The notes under the pieces are model-generated. The model made no database searches and was not told where the DNA came from. It worked only from the letters and a program-made list of their open reading frames with translations. Positions 55,851 through 64,000 of a stretch of DNA of 64,000 nt are shown one piece after another. This DNA comes from Brevundimonas vesicularis (GTDB lineage Bacteria; Pseudomonadota; Alphaproteobacteria; Caulobacterales; Caulobacteraceae), in NCBI RefSeq assembly GCF_014204545.1, contig NZ_JACHLJ010000001.1:248001-312000 (forward strand). Reading direction: 5' to 3'. How positions within the stretch are numbered: position 1 is the first letter of the stretch; the number at the start of each line of letters is the position of its first letter. The position numbers and the translations under genes are program-made.

Positions 55851-56137
55851 AGCCCCACGCCGCCGATGGGGCGCGTCACGACCGTATCGCCCCATAGCGC
55901 GATCAGGCCGAGCGCCGGACGCATCACTCCGGATTTGCGGATCGTGTCGAACCAGGCATCGTGTGAGGGCTTGCTCATCCATACCTCTGTGACGAGCAGG
56001 GCGTCGGCGTCATTCACGTCGTGCGCCACGACGTAGCTGTGGCAACCCGGACGCTTCACATTGGGATCCAGCAGGCAGAGCGCTAGTTCATCGCGGCGGC
56101 CGGGATGGGCCGTCAGGCGAGTAATCAATCCGTACAT
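55847..56137 (-). CDS. Antibiotic-biosynthesis-monooxygenase-fold (YgiN-like) protein
   Basis: The 96-residue protein with MYGLITRLTAHPGRRDELAL, GCHSYVVAHDVNDADALLVT and EVWMSKPSHDAWF matches the dimeric alpha/beta barrel of the ABM/YgiN family. Members include quinol monooxygenases and heme-degrading enzymes, but many have unknown roles, so function is not assigned. It is a lone gene, convergent with liuD. Confidence 0.85.
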   Translation of the reverse strand: MYGLITRLTAHPGRRDELALCLLDPNVKRPGCHSYVVAHDVNDADALLVTEVWMSKPSHDAWFDTIRKSGVMRPALGLIALWGDTVVTRPIGGVGL

Positions 56138-56241
56138 ACTGGTCCTAAGCGCGTTGGGCGAAGTGAACTGCGCCGGAGAATGGTTAGGGGGCTAAGATTA
56201 AGAATCTGGCCAATGCGCCTAAGGGGCACTACGTGGGCGCC

Positions 56242-56640
56242 ATGCCGCTTCACATGATCAAGCTGGGCGTCGGAGTGCCGGACGTCGAATGGCTGGAGGC
56301 CCGCGCCGCCCGGGGCGGGGCGCTCGTCGTCCACACACGTATGACGCCCAAACGGGCGACCGAGATCGAGGACGGCGGCTCGCTTTATTGGGTGGTGAAG
56401 GGGACGATCGTGTGTCGCCAACCGGTGCTGGACATCGCGACGCTGGGCGAAGGCAAGCAGAGCCGATGCGAAATCACGCTCGAACCCAAGGTCATACGCA
56501 CCGCGCCCATGGCCCGGCGGCCCTTCCAGGGGTGGCGATACTTCGAGCCCAAGGATGCGCCGGTCGATCTGACCGACCTCGACGCTGGCGAGGCGCCTGA
56601 GGAACTGGTGCGTCAGCTTCGCGAACTGGGCGCCTGGTAG
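56242..56640 (+). CDS. DUF1489 family protein
   Basis: The 132-residue protein begins MPLHMIKLGVGVPDVEWLEA and includes TRMTPKRATEIEDGGSLYWV, VKGTIVCRQPVLDI and RPFQGWRYFEP. These fit DUF1489, an alphaproteobacterial family of about 140 residues found near single-copy housekeeping genes. The ATG at 56242 gives the usual N-terminus; a GTG at 56233 is also in frame. Function unknown. Confidence 0.88.
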   Translation: MPLHMIKLGVGVPDVEWLEARAARGGALVVHTRMTPKRATEIEDGGSLYWVVKGTIVCRQPVLDIATLGEGKQSRCEITLEPKVIRTAPMARRPFQGWRYFEPKDAPVDLTDLDAGEAPEELVRQLRELGAW

Positions 56641-56702
56641 GCTGAACATCAAAGTTTTTGGGAGTTGACCCCGGCGGGTCGGCGTGGCCTGTGCCGCGTC
56701 CG

Positions 56703-58049
56703 ATGATCGCGCTCAGCCCCCAGACCCGTACCGCCTTGCGCGACCTGCTGAACCTGGCATGGCCGGTGATCCTGGCGCGCATCGGCATCATGACCATGGG
56801 GCTGACCGACGCTATCGTCGTAGGCAACTATTCCAGCAAGGAACTGGCGTTCCATTCGTTGGCCTGGGCGCCGACGTCGATCGTGGTGACGACGGCGGTG
56901 GGCCTGATGCTGGGCGTTCAGGTGATGACGGCGCGGATGCTGGGCGAGGGGCGTCGGCACGCGGTCGGATCGGTGCTGCGTCGCGGCCTGACCTATTCGT
57001 TGCAGATCGGCGTGGTGTCGATGATCGCCCTGATCGCCATTGGCCCCTGGGGGCTGGGCAAGTTGGGGTTGGAGGACGGTCTGGCGGAGGGCGCCGGGCC
57101 TGCCCTGGTGGTCTTCGCCCTGTCCATGCCCTTCTATCTGATCTCGGTGACGGAACAGTTCTTCCTGGAGGCGCTGGGCCGGCCCAAGCCCGGCATGGTC
57201 GCCATGTGGGTGGCGAACGGGGTCAATCTGGCGCTGAACATCGTGTTGGTGCCGGACCTGCTCGGCTTCGGCTTCGACGGCGCCTTCGCCTCGGCCTGGG
57301 CGACGTTCGGGGCGCGGGCGGCGCTGGCGATCTTCCTGGTGATCTACATCCTGCGTTTGCCCGAGGCGCGGGCGCTGGGCATTTTCGACAAGCCCGAGCG
57401 CGATCCCCAAGCCGCGCGCGAACAGGTCAAGGTCGGCCTGGGCGCCGGGGCCTCCTATTTCATCGAGGTCGGGGCCTTTTCCGGTTTCACGTTCTTCGCC
57501 GGTCAGATCGGCACAGCGGAGACGGCGGCCTGGGCGGTTGTGCTCAACGTCTCAGCGATCGTCTTCATGCTGCCCATGGGGCTGTCGTCAGCGACGGCGG
57601 TGCTGGTGGGCCGCAGCTATGGCGCTGGCGACGGGCGAGGGGTGTTGCGCGCGGGTCTGGTCGGGTTGGGCGTCGTGACGGCCCTGACATTGGTGGTCGC
57701 CTTGCTGGTCTGGCCCAGTGCCCATCTGATCGTCGGCGCCTATAATCGCGATCCGGCCCTGCTGGCTATCGCCGCGCCGGCCCTGGTGCTGGCGACCCTT
57801 TTCTTCGTAGCGGACGGTATTCAGGTCGTGGCGGCCCAGGCCAACCGCGCGGCGGGCGACGTCTGGTGGCCCACCATCATGCATTTCGCGGCCTACGGCG
57901 CGGTGATGATGCCGCTTGGCTGGGTGCTTGCGCACCAAATGGGCGTCAACGGCCTGGTCTGGGCGGTGGTGATCGCCAGCCTGGCGTCCTCGACCCTGCT
58001 GACCGGACGGTTCATCCGTATTGCGCGCCGTCTGCCGCAAGGCGTTTGA
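56703..58049 (+). CDS. MATE-family multidrug/toxin efflux transporter
   Basis: The 448-residue protein has 12 predicted hydrophobic segments in two halves. LLNLAWPVILARIGIMTMGL and TDAIVVGNYSSKELAFHSL form the MATE N-terminal signature, and the second half starts GLGAGASYFIEVGAFSGFTF. The family exports drugs or toxins using Na+ or H+ gradients. No regulator is adjacent and the substrate is not evident. The ATG at 56703 is chosen over a start 15 codons upstream that lacks membrane character. Confidence 0.92.
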   Translation: MIALSPQTRTALRDLLNLAWPVILARIGIMTMGLTDAIVVGNYSSKELAFHSLAWAPTSIVVTTAVGLMLGVQVMTARMLGEGRRHAVGSVLRRGLTYSLQIGVVSMIALIAIGPWGLGKLGLEDGLAEGAGPALVVFALSMPFYLISVTEQFFLEALGRPKPGMVAMWVANGVNLALNIVLVPDLLGFGFDGAFASAWATFGARAALAIFLVIYILRLPEARALGIFDKPERDPQAAREQVKVGLGAGASYFIEVGAFSGFTFFAGQIGTAETAAWAVVLNVSAIVFMLPMGLSSATAVLVGRSYGAGDGRGVLRAGLVGLGVVTALTLVVALLVWPSAHLIVGAYNRDPALLAIAAPALVLATLFFVADGIQVVAAQANRAAGDVWWPTIMHFAAYGAVMMPLGWVLAHQMGVNGLVWAVVIASLASSTLLTGRFIRIARRLPQGV

Positions 58050-58103
58050 GGAAACGGCCTCGCCGCTCTATATCCCTGCGCTTCCCCGAACTCCTGGACG
58101 ATC

Positions 58104-59807
58104 ATGGCCCGCATCCTCATCACCTCGGCGCTGCCCTACATCAACGGCATCAAGCACCTGGGGAATCTGGCGGGCTCGATGTTGCCGGCCGACGTCTGGG
58201 CGCGGTTCAAGCGGGCCCAGGGGCATGAGGTCCTCTATATCTGCGCCACCGACGAGCACGGCACCCCGGCCGAGCTGGCCGCCGCCGCCGCCGGTCAGGA
58301 CGTGCGCACCTATTGCGACGAACAGCACGAGATCCAGAAGGCCGCCGGTCAGGCCTTCGGCCTGAGCTATGACTGGTTCGGCCGGTCGTCCAACCCGCAG
58401 AACCATCGCCTGACCCAGCATTTCGCCGAGGCGCTGGAGAAGAACGGCCTGATCGAGGAGCGGGTGGATCGGATGATTTATTCGATCGACGACGCCCGCT
58501 TCCTGCCCGACCGCTATGTCGAGGGGACGTGCCCGCACTGTGGCCATGTCGGCGCGCGGGGCGACCAGTGCGACAACTGCGGACGCCTGCTGGATCCGAC
58601 CGACCTGATTGATCCCTATTCGTCGGTGTCGGGCTCCAAGAATTTGGAGGTGCGCGACACGCGTCACCTCTATTTGCTCCAGACCAAGATCGAGCCCGAG
58701 ATCCGCGCCTGGGTCGACGGCAAGACAGGCTGGCAACAGTTGGCCAAGTCCATCGCCTACAAGCATCTGGACGAGGGGCTGATCGACCGGGGCATCACCC
58801 GCGACTTGGCTTGGGGCGTGCCGGTGACCAAGGACGGCTTCCCGCGCCCGGGCATGGAGGACAAGGTCTTCTACGTCTGGTTCGACGCCCCCATCGAATA
58901 CATCGCCGCGACCGAGGAATGGGCCGAGGCGACGGGCGGATCGTGGCGTGACTGGTGGCGTCTGGACGAGGGGGCGGAGGACGTTCGCTATGTCCAGTTC
59001 ATGGGCAAGGACAACGTCGCCTTCCACACCGTCAGCTTCCCCGCGACCATCATCGGCTCGGGCGAGCCGTGGAAGACCGTGGATCAGCTGAAGGCTTTCA
59101 ACTGGCTGAACTGGTACGGCGGCAAGTTCTCCACCAGCCAGAAGCGCGGCGTCTTCATGGATCAGGCGCTGGAACTGCTCCCGGCTGACTACTGGCGCTG
59201 GCGCCTTACAGCCTATGGGCCGGAGCACGCGGATTCGGCCTTCACCTGGGAGGATTTCCAGGCCTCGACCAACAAGGACCTGGCCGATGTGCTGGGGAAC
59301 TTCGTCAACCGCATCGTCAAATTCGCGGAATCCAAGTTCGACGGCGTTGTGCCCGAAGGCGGCGAGGCCGGACCGGTCGAGATCCAGCTGGAAGCCGATA
59401 TCAAGGCCGCCGTCGCCGAGGCGACCGAACAGCTGGAGGCGATGGAGTTCAGAAAGGCCGCCGTCGCCATCCGCGCCGCTTGGGTGCTGGGCAACGAGTA
59501 TCTGCAGGTCGCGGCGCCCTGGACAGCGCTGAAGACCGATCGCGACCGCGCGGCGGTGGGCGTGCGCACGGGTCTGAATCTGGTGGCCCTGTTTGCGCGT
59601 CTGGCCGCGCCGATCCTGCCCTTCACCGCGCCCAAGATCGCGGCGTCGGTGGGGGTGGAGGATCTGAGCTGGCCCGGCGCCGACGAGGATCTGCTGCACC
59701 GTCTGCCGGTCGGCGGCAAGGTCGAAGCCCAAGGCGTCTTGTTCGCCAAGATCGAGGACGCCCAGGTCGCCGAATGGTCCGAACGCTTCGGCGGCCCGGA
59801 CGCCTGA
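58104..59807 (+). CDS. metG: Methionyl-tRNA synthetase
   Basis: This 567-residue class I synthetase has a HIGH-type motif in [11 protein letters not shown] near residues 10-20, a zinc knuckle with Cys143, Cys146, Cys156 and Cys159, and a KMSKS-type loop reading STSQKRG at residues 343-349. The anticodon-binding helical domain ends the protein; there is no C-terminal EMAP-like dimerisation domain. It is a single essential enzyme, followed 17 bp later by a 2OG-oxygenase gene. Confidence 0.96.
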   Translation: MARILITSALPYINGIKHLGNLAGSMLPADVWARFKRAQGHEVLYICATDEHGTPAELAAAAAGQDVRTYCDEQHEIQKAAGQAFGLSYDWFGRSSNPQNHRLTQHFAEALEKNGLIEERVDRMIYSIDDARFLPDRYVEGTCPHCGHVGARGDQCDNCGRLLDPTDLIDPYSSVSGSKNLEVRDTRHLYLLQTKIEPEIRAWVDGKTGWQQLAKSIAYKHLDEGLIDRGITRDLAWGVPVTKDGFPRPGMEDKVFYVWFDAPIEYIAATEEWAEATGGSWRDWWRLDEGAEDVRYVQFMGKDNVAFHTVSFPATIIGSGEPWKTVDQLKAFNWLNWYGGKFSTSQKRGVFMDQALELLPADYWRWRLTAYGPEHADSAFTWEDFQASTNKDLADVLGNFVNRIVKFAESKFDGVVPEGGEAGPVEIQLEADIKAAVAEATEQLEAMEFRKAAVAIRAAWVLGNEYLQVAAPWTALKTDRDRAAVGVRTGLNLVALFARLAAPILPFTAPKIAASVGVEDLSWPGADEDLLHRLPVGGKVEAQGVLFAKIEDAQVAEWSERFGGPDA

Positions 59808-59824
59808 TCCGAAGGGGATAAGCG

Positions 59825-60538
59825 ATGACGCCGACCCTGACGCCCCTGACCAACGCAGCGCGCGCCGCCATTCGCGAGCGGTTGGGGCGCACGGGGCGGG
59901 CGCAGATCGAGGGCGTCCTGGCTCCTAAGGACGCGCAGACGCTCTACGACGCGGCGACGCGCGCCGAATACAATGTCGTGACGCGACGCGGAACCGGCCA
60001 TGTCGATCTGCCCGCCGCCTGGCTGGCTTCCCTGACGCCGGATCAGAAACAGGCGCTGGGTCAGGCGGTGCAAGCCTCAGCCCAGACCGACTTCCAGTAT
60101 CTGTACGACAATCACCCGATCTACGATCTGGTCCAAGCAGGGCAGGCGGCGCCGGTGTGGTCCGATCTGTTGGCCTTTCTGAACGGCGAGGCCTTCCTGG
60201 GTCTGATGCGCGACATGACCGGGGAGCCGCGGCTCGCCCTGGCCGATGCGCAACTGACCCGTTATCGCGCCGGCCATTTTCTGACCGAGCATGACGATCA
60301 CGCCGAGGGCAAGAATCGCTTCTTCGCCTATGTGCTGAACCTGACGCCGGTCTGGCGCATCGAGTGGGGCGGCCTGCTGGCCTTCCATGGCGCCGACGGC
60401 AATGTGGCGGAGGCCTTTACGCCGCGCTTCAACACCCTGAATCTGCTGAAGGTGCCGACGCCCCATTCGGTGACGCAGGTCGCCCTGTCGGCGGCGGCGG
60501 ACCGGATTTCGGTCACCGGCTGGCTGCGCGGTCGCTGA
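59825..60538 (+). CDS. 2OG-Fe(II) oxygenase superfamily protein
   Basis: The 237-residue protein has a recognisable iron/2-oxoglutarate site: His156-x-Asp158 in FLTEHDDHAEG, His214 in PTPHSVTQV and Arg227 in DRISVTGWL, with the conserved FFAYVLNLTP strand. The N-terminal part resembles prolyl-4-hydroxylase-type oxygenases. It follows metG closely and may share its transcript. Substrate unknown; hydroxylation of a protein residue would fit this subgroup. Confidence 0.85.
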   Translation: MTPTLTPLTNAARAAIRERLGRTGRAQIEGVLAPKDAQTLYDAATRAEYNVVTRRGTGHVDLPAAWLASLTPDQKQALGQAVQASAQTDFQYLYDNHPIYDLVQAGQAAPVWSDLLAFLNGEAFLGLMRDMTGEPRLALADAQLTRYRAGHFLTEHDDHAEGKNRFFAYVLNLTPVWRIEWGGLLAFHGADGNVAEAFTPRFNTLNLLKVPTPHSVTQVALSAAADRISVTGWLRGR

Positions 60539-60877
60539 TCAGTCCTGTTCGGCGAACACGACGGGAAGGCCCGCCGCGTTCCAGGCCTGGATGCCGCCGG
60601 TCAGGTTGAACAGCGGCTGGCCCTCGGGGCCGGTCGGGCCGACGAACGCGCAGACCTGGTGGCTGCGGCCGCCCTTCAGGCATTGGACGATGATCTTCTT
60701 GTCGGCCGGAAGGTCCAGCGCCCCCCAGGCGGCGGGCATCTGGCTGAGCGGCGCCAGGATCGCGCCGTCGATTCGCGCGGCGGCGAACTCGTCCGGCTCG
60801 CGCACATCGATCAGCACCGCTTCGCCGGCCTGCAGCCAGGCGGCGGCCTCTTCGACGGTGACGGTGGCGACGGTCAT
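60539..60877 (-). CDS. Rhodanese-like sulfurtransferase
   Basis: The 112-residue single-domain rhodanese has the active-site loop Cys66 in VQCLKGGRS, preceded by LIDVREPDEF. It could carry a persulfide for sulfur transfer. Its start overlaps the terC stop as ATGA, so the two are translationally coupled. Confidence 0.9.
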   Translation of the reverse strand: MTVATVTVEEAAAWLQAGEAVLIDVREPDEFAAARIDGAILAPLSQMPAAWGALDLPADKKIIVQCLKGGRSHQVCAFVGPTGPEGQPLFNLTGGIQAWNAAGLPVVFAEQD

Positions 60878-61680
60878 GGCGCGACCGTCGGTTCGGCGGG
60901 CGCCGGCGTCGGGCTGTCCGCGGTGCGCTTCTGACCCAAGTGTTTGGCCGCTTCCTTGGGACCGATCTCAAGGAAGGCCGGGGCCGAGGCGTTGAATTCG
61001 TCCATATGGCCGGTGCGGACCACCACCTGACGGGCGCCGTCCCAGACCATGTGCAGGGCGACATAGAGCACGACGACCAGACCGATGTAGCCGATCCAGC
61101 TGAAGCGATGCAGCAGCTTGGCGATATAGGTGGCGGCGACGCCCATCAGGGCGATCGACAGCACCAGGCCGAAGACCATGATCCAGGGGTGTTCGTGCGC
61201 GGCGCCGGCGACGGCCAGCACATTGTCCAGCGACATGGTGATGTCGGCGACCAAGATCTGAAGCAGGGCGGCGCCGAAGCTCTTGCGCTTGATGCCCAGT
61301 TCCTCGGGCGACGGACCAGAGCCATGCTCGATGCTCATGGCCAGTTCGAGTTCTTTTTCGGCCTCGGCCTGGTCGTGGGTCGCCTGCTCGCGCAGTTCGC
61401 GCCACATCTTCCAGCACACCCACAGCAGCAGCAAGCCGCCGGCCAGCAGCAAGCCGACCAGGGCCAGAAGCTGCACGGTGATCAGCGCAAAGCCGATTCG
61501 CATGACGACGGCGGCGGCCAGGCCGATCAGAATGGCCTTCTTGCGCTGGTCCTGGGGCAGGGCGGCGGCGGCCAGGCCCACGGCGACGGCGTTGTCGCCG
61601 GCCAGGACGAGATCCATCAGCAGGACCTGGCCCAGGGCCGTGGCCTGGCTGGCGAGTTCGGGAGACGAAAGGAATTCCAT
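60874..61680 (-). CDS. TerC-family integral membrane protein (YjbE-like)
   Basis: The 268-residue protein has seven hydrophobic segments. Two carry the acidic motifs of the TerC family: LMDLVLAGDNAVAVGLAAAA and QILVADITMSLDNVLAVAGA. A charged loop lies between the halves (EQATHDQAEAEKELELAMS). TerC proteins move or load metal ions such as Mn2+ onto exported proteins. Rhodanese follows directly with a 4-bp overlap. Confidence 0.9.
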   Translation of the reverse strand: MEFLSSPELASQATALGQVLLMDLVLAGDNAVAVGLAAAALPQDQRKKAILIGLAAAVVMRIGFALITVQLLALVGLLLAGGLLLLWVCWKMWRELREQATHDQAEAEKELELAMSIEHGSGPSPEELGIKRKSFGAALLQILVADITMSLDNVLAVAGAAHEHPWIMVFGLVLSIALMGVAATYIAKLLHRFSWIGYIGLVVVLYVALHMVWDGARQVVVRTGHMDEFNASAPAFLEIGPKEAAKHLGQKRTADSPTPAPAEPTVAP

Positions 61681-61711
61681 TTCCGCTCCTTAGCCTCGGT
61701 GCGGCCTTCTG

Positions 61712-62596
61712 TCAGCCGCGTTGCGCGCGCGCCGCTTCATAAAGCGCGACCGCCGCCGCATTGGACACGTTCAGGCTCTCGAATCCGCCCGGCATGGGGA
61801 TTTTGGCCAGAACATCGCAGTGTTCAGCCACCAGACGACGGATGCCGTCGCCTTCGGACCCCATGACCAGAACGGTCGGCTGATGATCCAGCGCTTCTTC
61901 CAGCGTCTGTTCGCCCGTTCCGTCCAAGCCGACGGCGCGCCAACCCAGATCGGCCAGCCGCTCCAGCGCACGGGACAGATTCGTGACGCGCGCATGGGGC
62001 AGGCGTTCGGTGGCGCCCACAGCCGCCTTGGCCAGGGCGCCGGCCAGGGCCGGAGCATGACGGTCCTGAACGATGATTCCCCGCGCGCCGAACGCCAGGG
62101 CCGAGCGGAAGATGGCGCCGACGTTCTGGGGATCGGTTAGCTGATCCAGCATGACGATGACGCCCTCAGCCGGCTCGGCCAGCTCTTCCAGCGACACGCC
62201 TTCCAGCGGCTGGACCTTGAAGGCCAGTCCCTGATGCACGGCGCCGGGGGGCAGCATCCGGGTCAGGGCCTGGATTTCGACCACCTCGATCTTGTGGCCG
62301 TTTGCGAGAGCATTGTTCTCGATCTCGGCGGCGCGCTCGGCCGTGGCCAGCAGACGACCCATCCCGCGACGGGCGGGATTCGCCAGAGCGGCCAGAACTG
62401 GATGTCGGCCCCACAGAAAATTATCGGCGTCCGACTTGCCCCGATCGGGCGAACGGGGCTGGCGAGGGGTTTCCTCGCGCCGGCCAAACCCTTGCGCAGC
62501 GGGCTTTTGGCCCTTGTCGCGGGGGCCGTCGGGACGGTTTCCGAAGACCGGTTTTTTACCGCTTTTACGGTCGTTGCGTTCTGATTTCGACGACAC
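61712..62596 (-). CDS. rlmB: TrmH/SpoU-family rRNA methyltransferase, RlmB-like
   Basis: The 294-residue SpoU methyltransferase has an N-terminal basic tail (SSKSERNDRKSGKKPVFGNR), the small RNA-binding domain (FLWGRHPVLAALANPAR) and the knotted SAM-binding domain with VIVMLDQLTDPQNVGAIFRS, MGSEGDGIRR and PMPGGFESLNVSNAAAVALY. RlmB methylates the 2'-OH of G2251 of 23S rRNA. The GTG at 62596 follows GGAGGG by 9 bp; the frame is open further but lacks a better start. Confidence 0.9.
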   Translation of the reverse strand: MSSKSERNDRKSGKKPVFGNRPDGPRDKGQKPAAQGFGRREETPRQPRSPDRGKSDADNFLWGRHPVLAALANPARRGMGRLLATAERAAEIENNALANGHKIEVVEIQALTRMLPPGAVHQGLAFKVQPLEGVSLEELAEPAEGVIVMLDQLTDPQNVGAIFRSALAFGARGIIVQDRHAPALAGALAKAAVGATERLPHARVTNLSRALERLADLGWRAVGLDGTGEQTLEEALDHQPTVLVMGSEGDGIRRLVAEHCDVLAKIPMPGGFESLNVSNAAAVALYEAARAQRG

Positions 62597-62745
62597 TATA
62601 AGACGCCCTCCGATTTGGAGCCCCAAGGGCTTTCGGGTCTGGGCGCCCCCTCTATCCTAGAGGAGGCGACAAGCCGAAGGCTTTTGTTTCGTCCCGCTTC
62701 TTTATGGGCGGAAACGAGGGGTCCGACGGTTCGACAAGGCGCGCT

Positions 62746-62829
62746 GGGGGAATGTCCCGAGTGGCAAAGGGGGGGGACTGTAAATCCCCTGCGTAAGCTT
62801 CGAAGGTTCGAGTCCTTCTTCCCCCACCA
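62746..62829 (+). tRNA. tRNA-Tyr (anticodon GTA)
   Basis: An 84-nt class II tRNA. GGGGGAA and TTCCCCC form the acceptor stem with encoded discriminator A and CCA at 62827-62829. The anticodon arm is GGGGA-CTGTAAA-TCCCC with anticodon GTA at 62780-62782, and the T-arm contains GGTTCGAGTCC. The long variable arm fits tyrosine. Confidence 0.97.
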
Positions 62830-62910
62830 CGCGCCTTGACGGATACGACGGATCAGGACGACGGAGAGGAACCGGCTGCGGCGTTCCGAAAGAACTTCCG
62901 CAGTCTCCGC

Positions 62911-62984
62911 GCGGGTATAGCACAATGGTAGTGCAGCAGCCTTCCAAGCTGAGGATGTCGGTTCGATCCCGTCTACCCGCTCCA
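62911..62984 (+). tRNA. tRNA-Gly (anticodon TCC)
   Basis: A 74-nt tRNA. GCGGGTA and TACCCGC form the acceptor stem, followed by T and encoded CCA at 62982-62984. The anticodon loop CTTCCAA at 62941-62947 reads TCC, decoding GGA/GGG glycine codons. T-arm GGTTCGATCCC is intact. It is 81 bp after tRNA-Tyr and 63 bp before tuf. Confidence 0.97.
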
Positions 62985-63047
62985 GGTTTTTAAAAGATCA
63001 GCATCGCGCCCCTCCGCTGACGGACCCGGGCCATCAGGAGTTTGGCC

Positions 63048-64000
<953 letters not shown>

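Overview
The window comes from a high-GC alphaproteobacterium, most likely a Brevundimonas-type member of the Caulobacterales. This rests on the very GC-rich coding style, five TonB-dependent receptors in 64 kb, the purF-cvpA-radA-alr-dnaB ... rplI-rpsR-rpsF gene order, and DUF1489 and other alphaproteobacterial families. Genus is inferred from family content only. The window starts inside a LysR-type regulator and ends inside tuf. It is mostly ordinary chromosome, with two regions of accessory character.

Layout. (1) 1-5319: valine catabolism. A divergent LysR regulator faces mmsA, an acyl-CoA dehydrogenase, a 3-hydroxyisobutyryl-CoA hydrolase and mmsB, closed by a hairpin terminator. (2) 5583-21630: a carbohydrate-uptake locus. 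It has a LacI regulator, an Oar-type TonB receptor, a Tat-exported GH144-like (glycoamylase-domain) hydrolase, an ABC importer (binding protein, two permeases, and an ATPase encoded in the opposite direction), a 1067-residue multidomain exported putative glycosidase, and a second TonB receptor. Two similar palindromes, one before lacI and one between the ATPase and the second receptor, suggest a single regulon. By GH144 homology the substrate may be a beta-1,2-glucan. (3) 21699-28752: assorted genes, namely a membrane protein, an orphan winged-helix protein, an HWE histidine kinase, an ArsC-like protein, a lipoprotein EEP phosphatase, an ECF sigma operon and panB. (4) 28832-33164: outer-membrane biogenesis (YfgM-like protein, BamB), the ribosome GTPase Der and a NUDIX hydrolase. 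(5) 33168-35838: an AraC regulator divergent from an SDR, then a second SDR.

(6) 35896-50392, minus strand: a conserved block (purF, cvpA, radA, alr, dnaB, then rplI, rpsR, rpsF read right to left). It is interrupted between dnaB and rplI by a small exported protein and two paralogous TonB receptors with look-alike terminators. (7) 50612-55850: leucine/isovalerate catabolism (methylcrotonyl-CoA carboxylase beta, an enoyl-CoA hydratase, then the biotin-bearing alpha subunit), with a 2OG-Fe(II) oxygenase-like gene on the opposite strand between them. (8) 55847-62596: a monooxygenase-fold protein, DUF1489, a MATE exporter, metG, a second 2OG-Fe(II) oxygenase, rhodanese, TerC and an RlmB-like methyltransferase. 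(9) 62746-64000: tRNA-Tyr(GTA), tRNA-Gly(TCC) and tuf, an arrangement recalling the E. coli tufB operon.

Repeats include two inverted copies of a roughly 105-bp double-hairpin element (14389-14497 and 38067-38169) and a short GC-rich REP-like palindrome. No CRISPR array, transposase, prophage or rRNA gene was seen.
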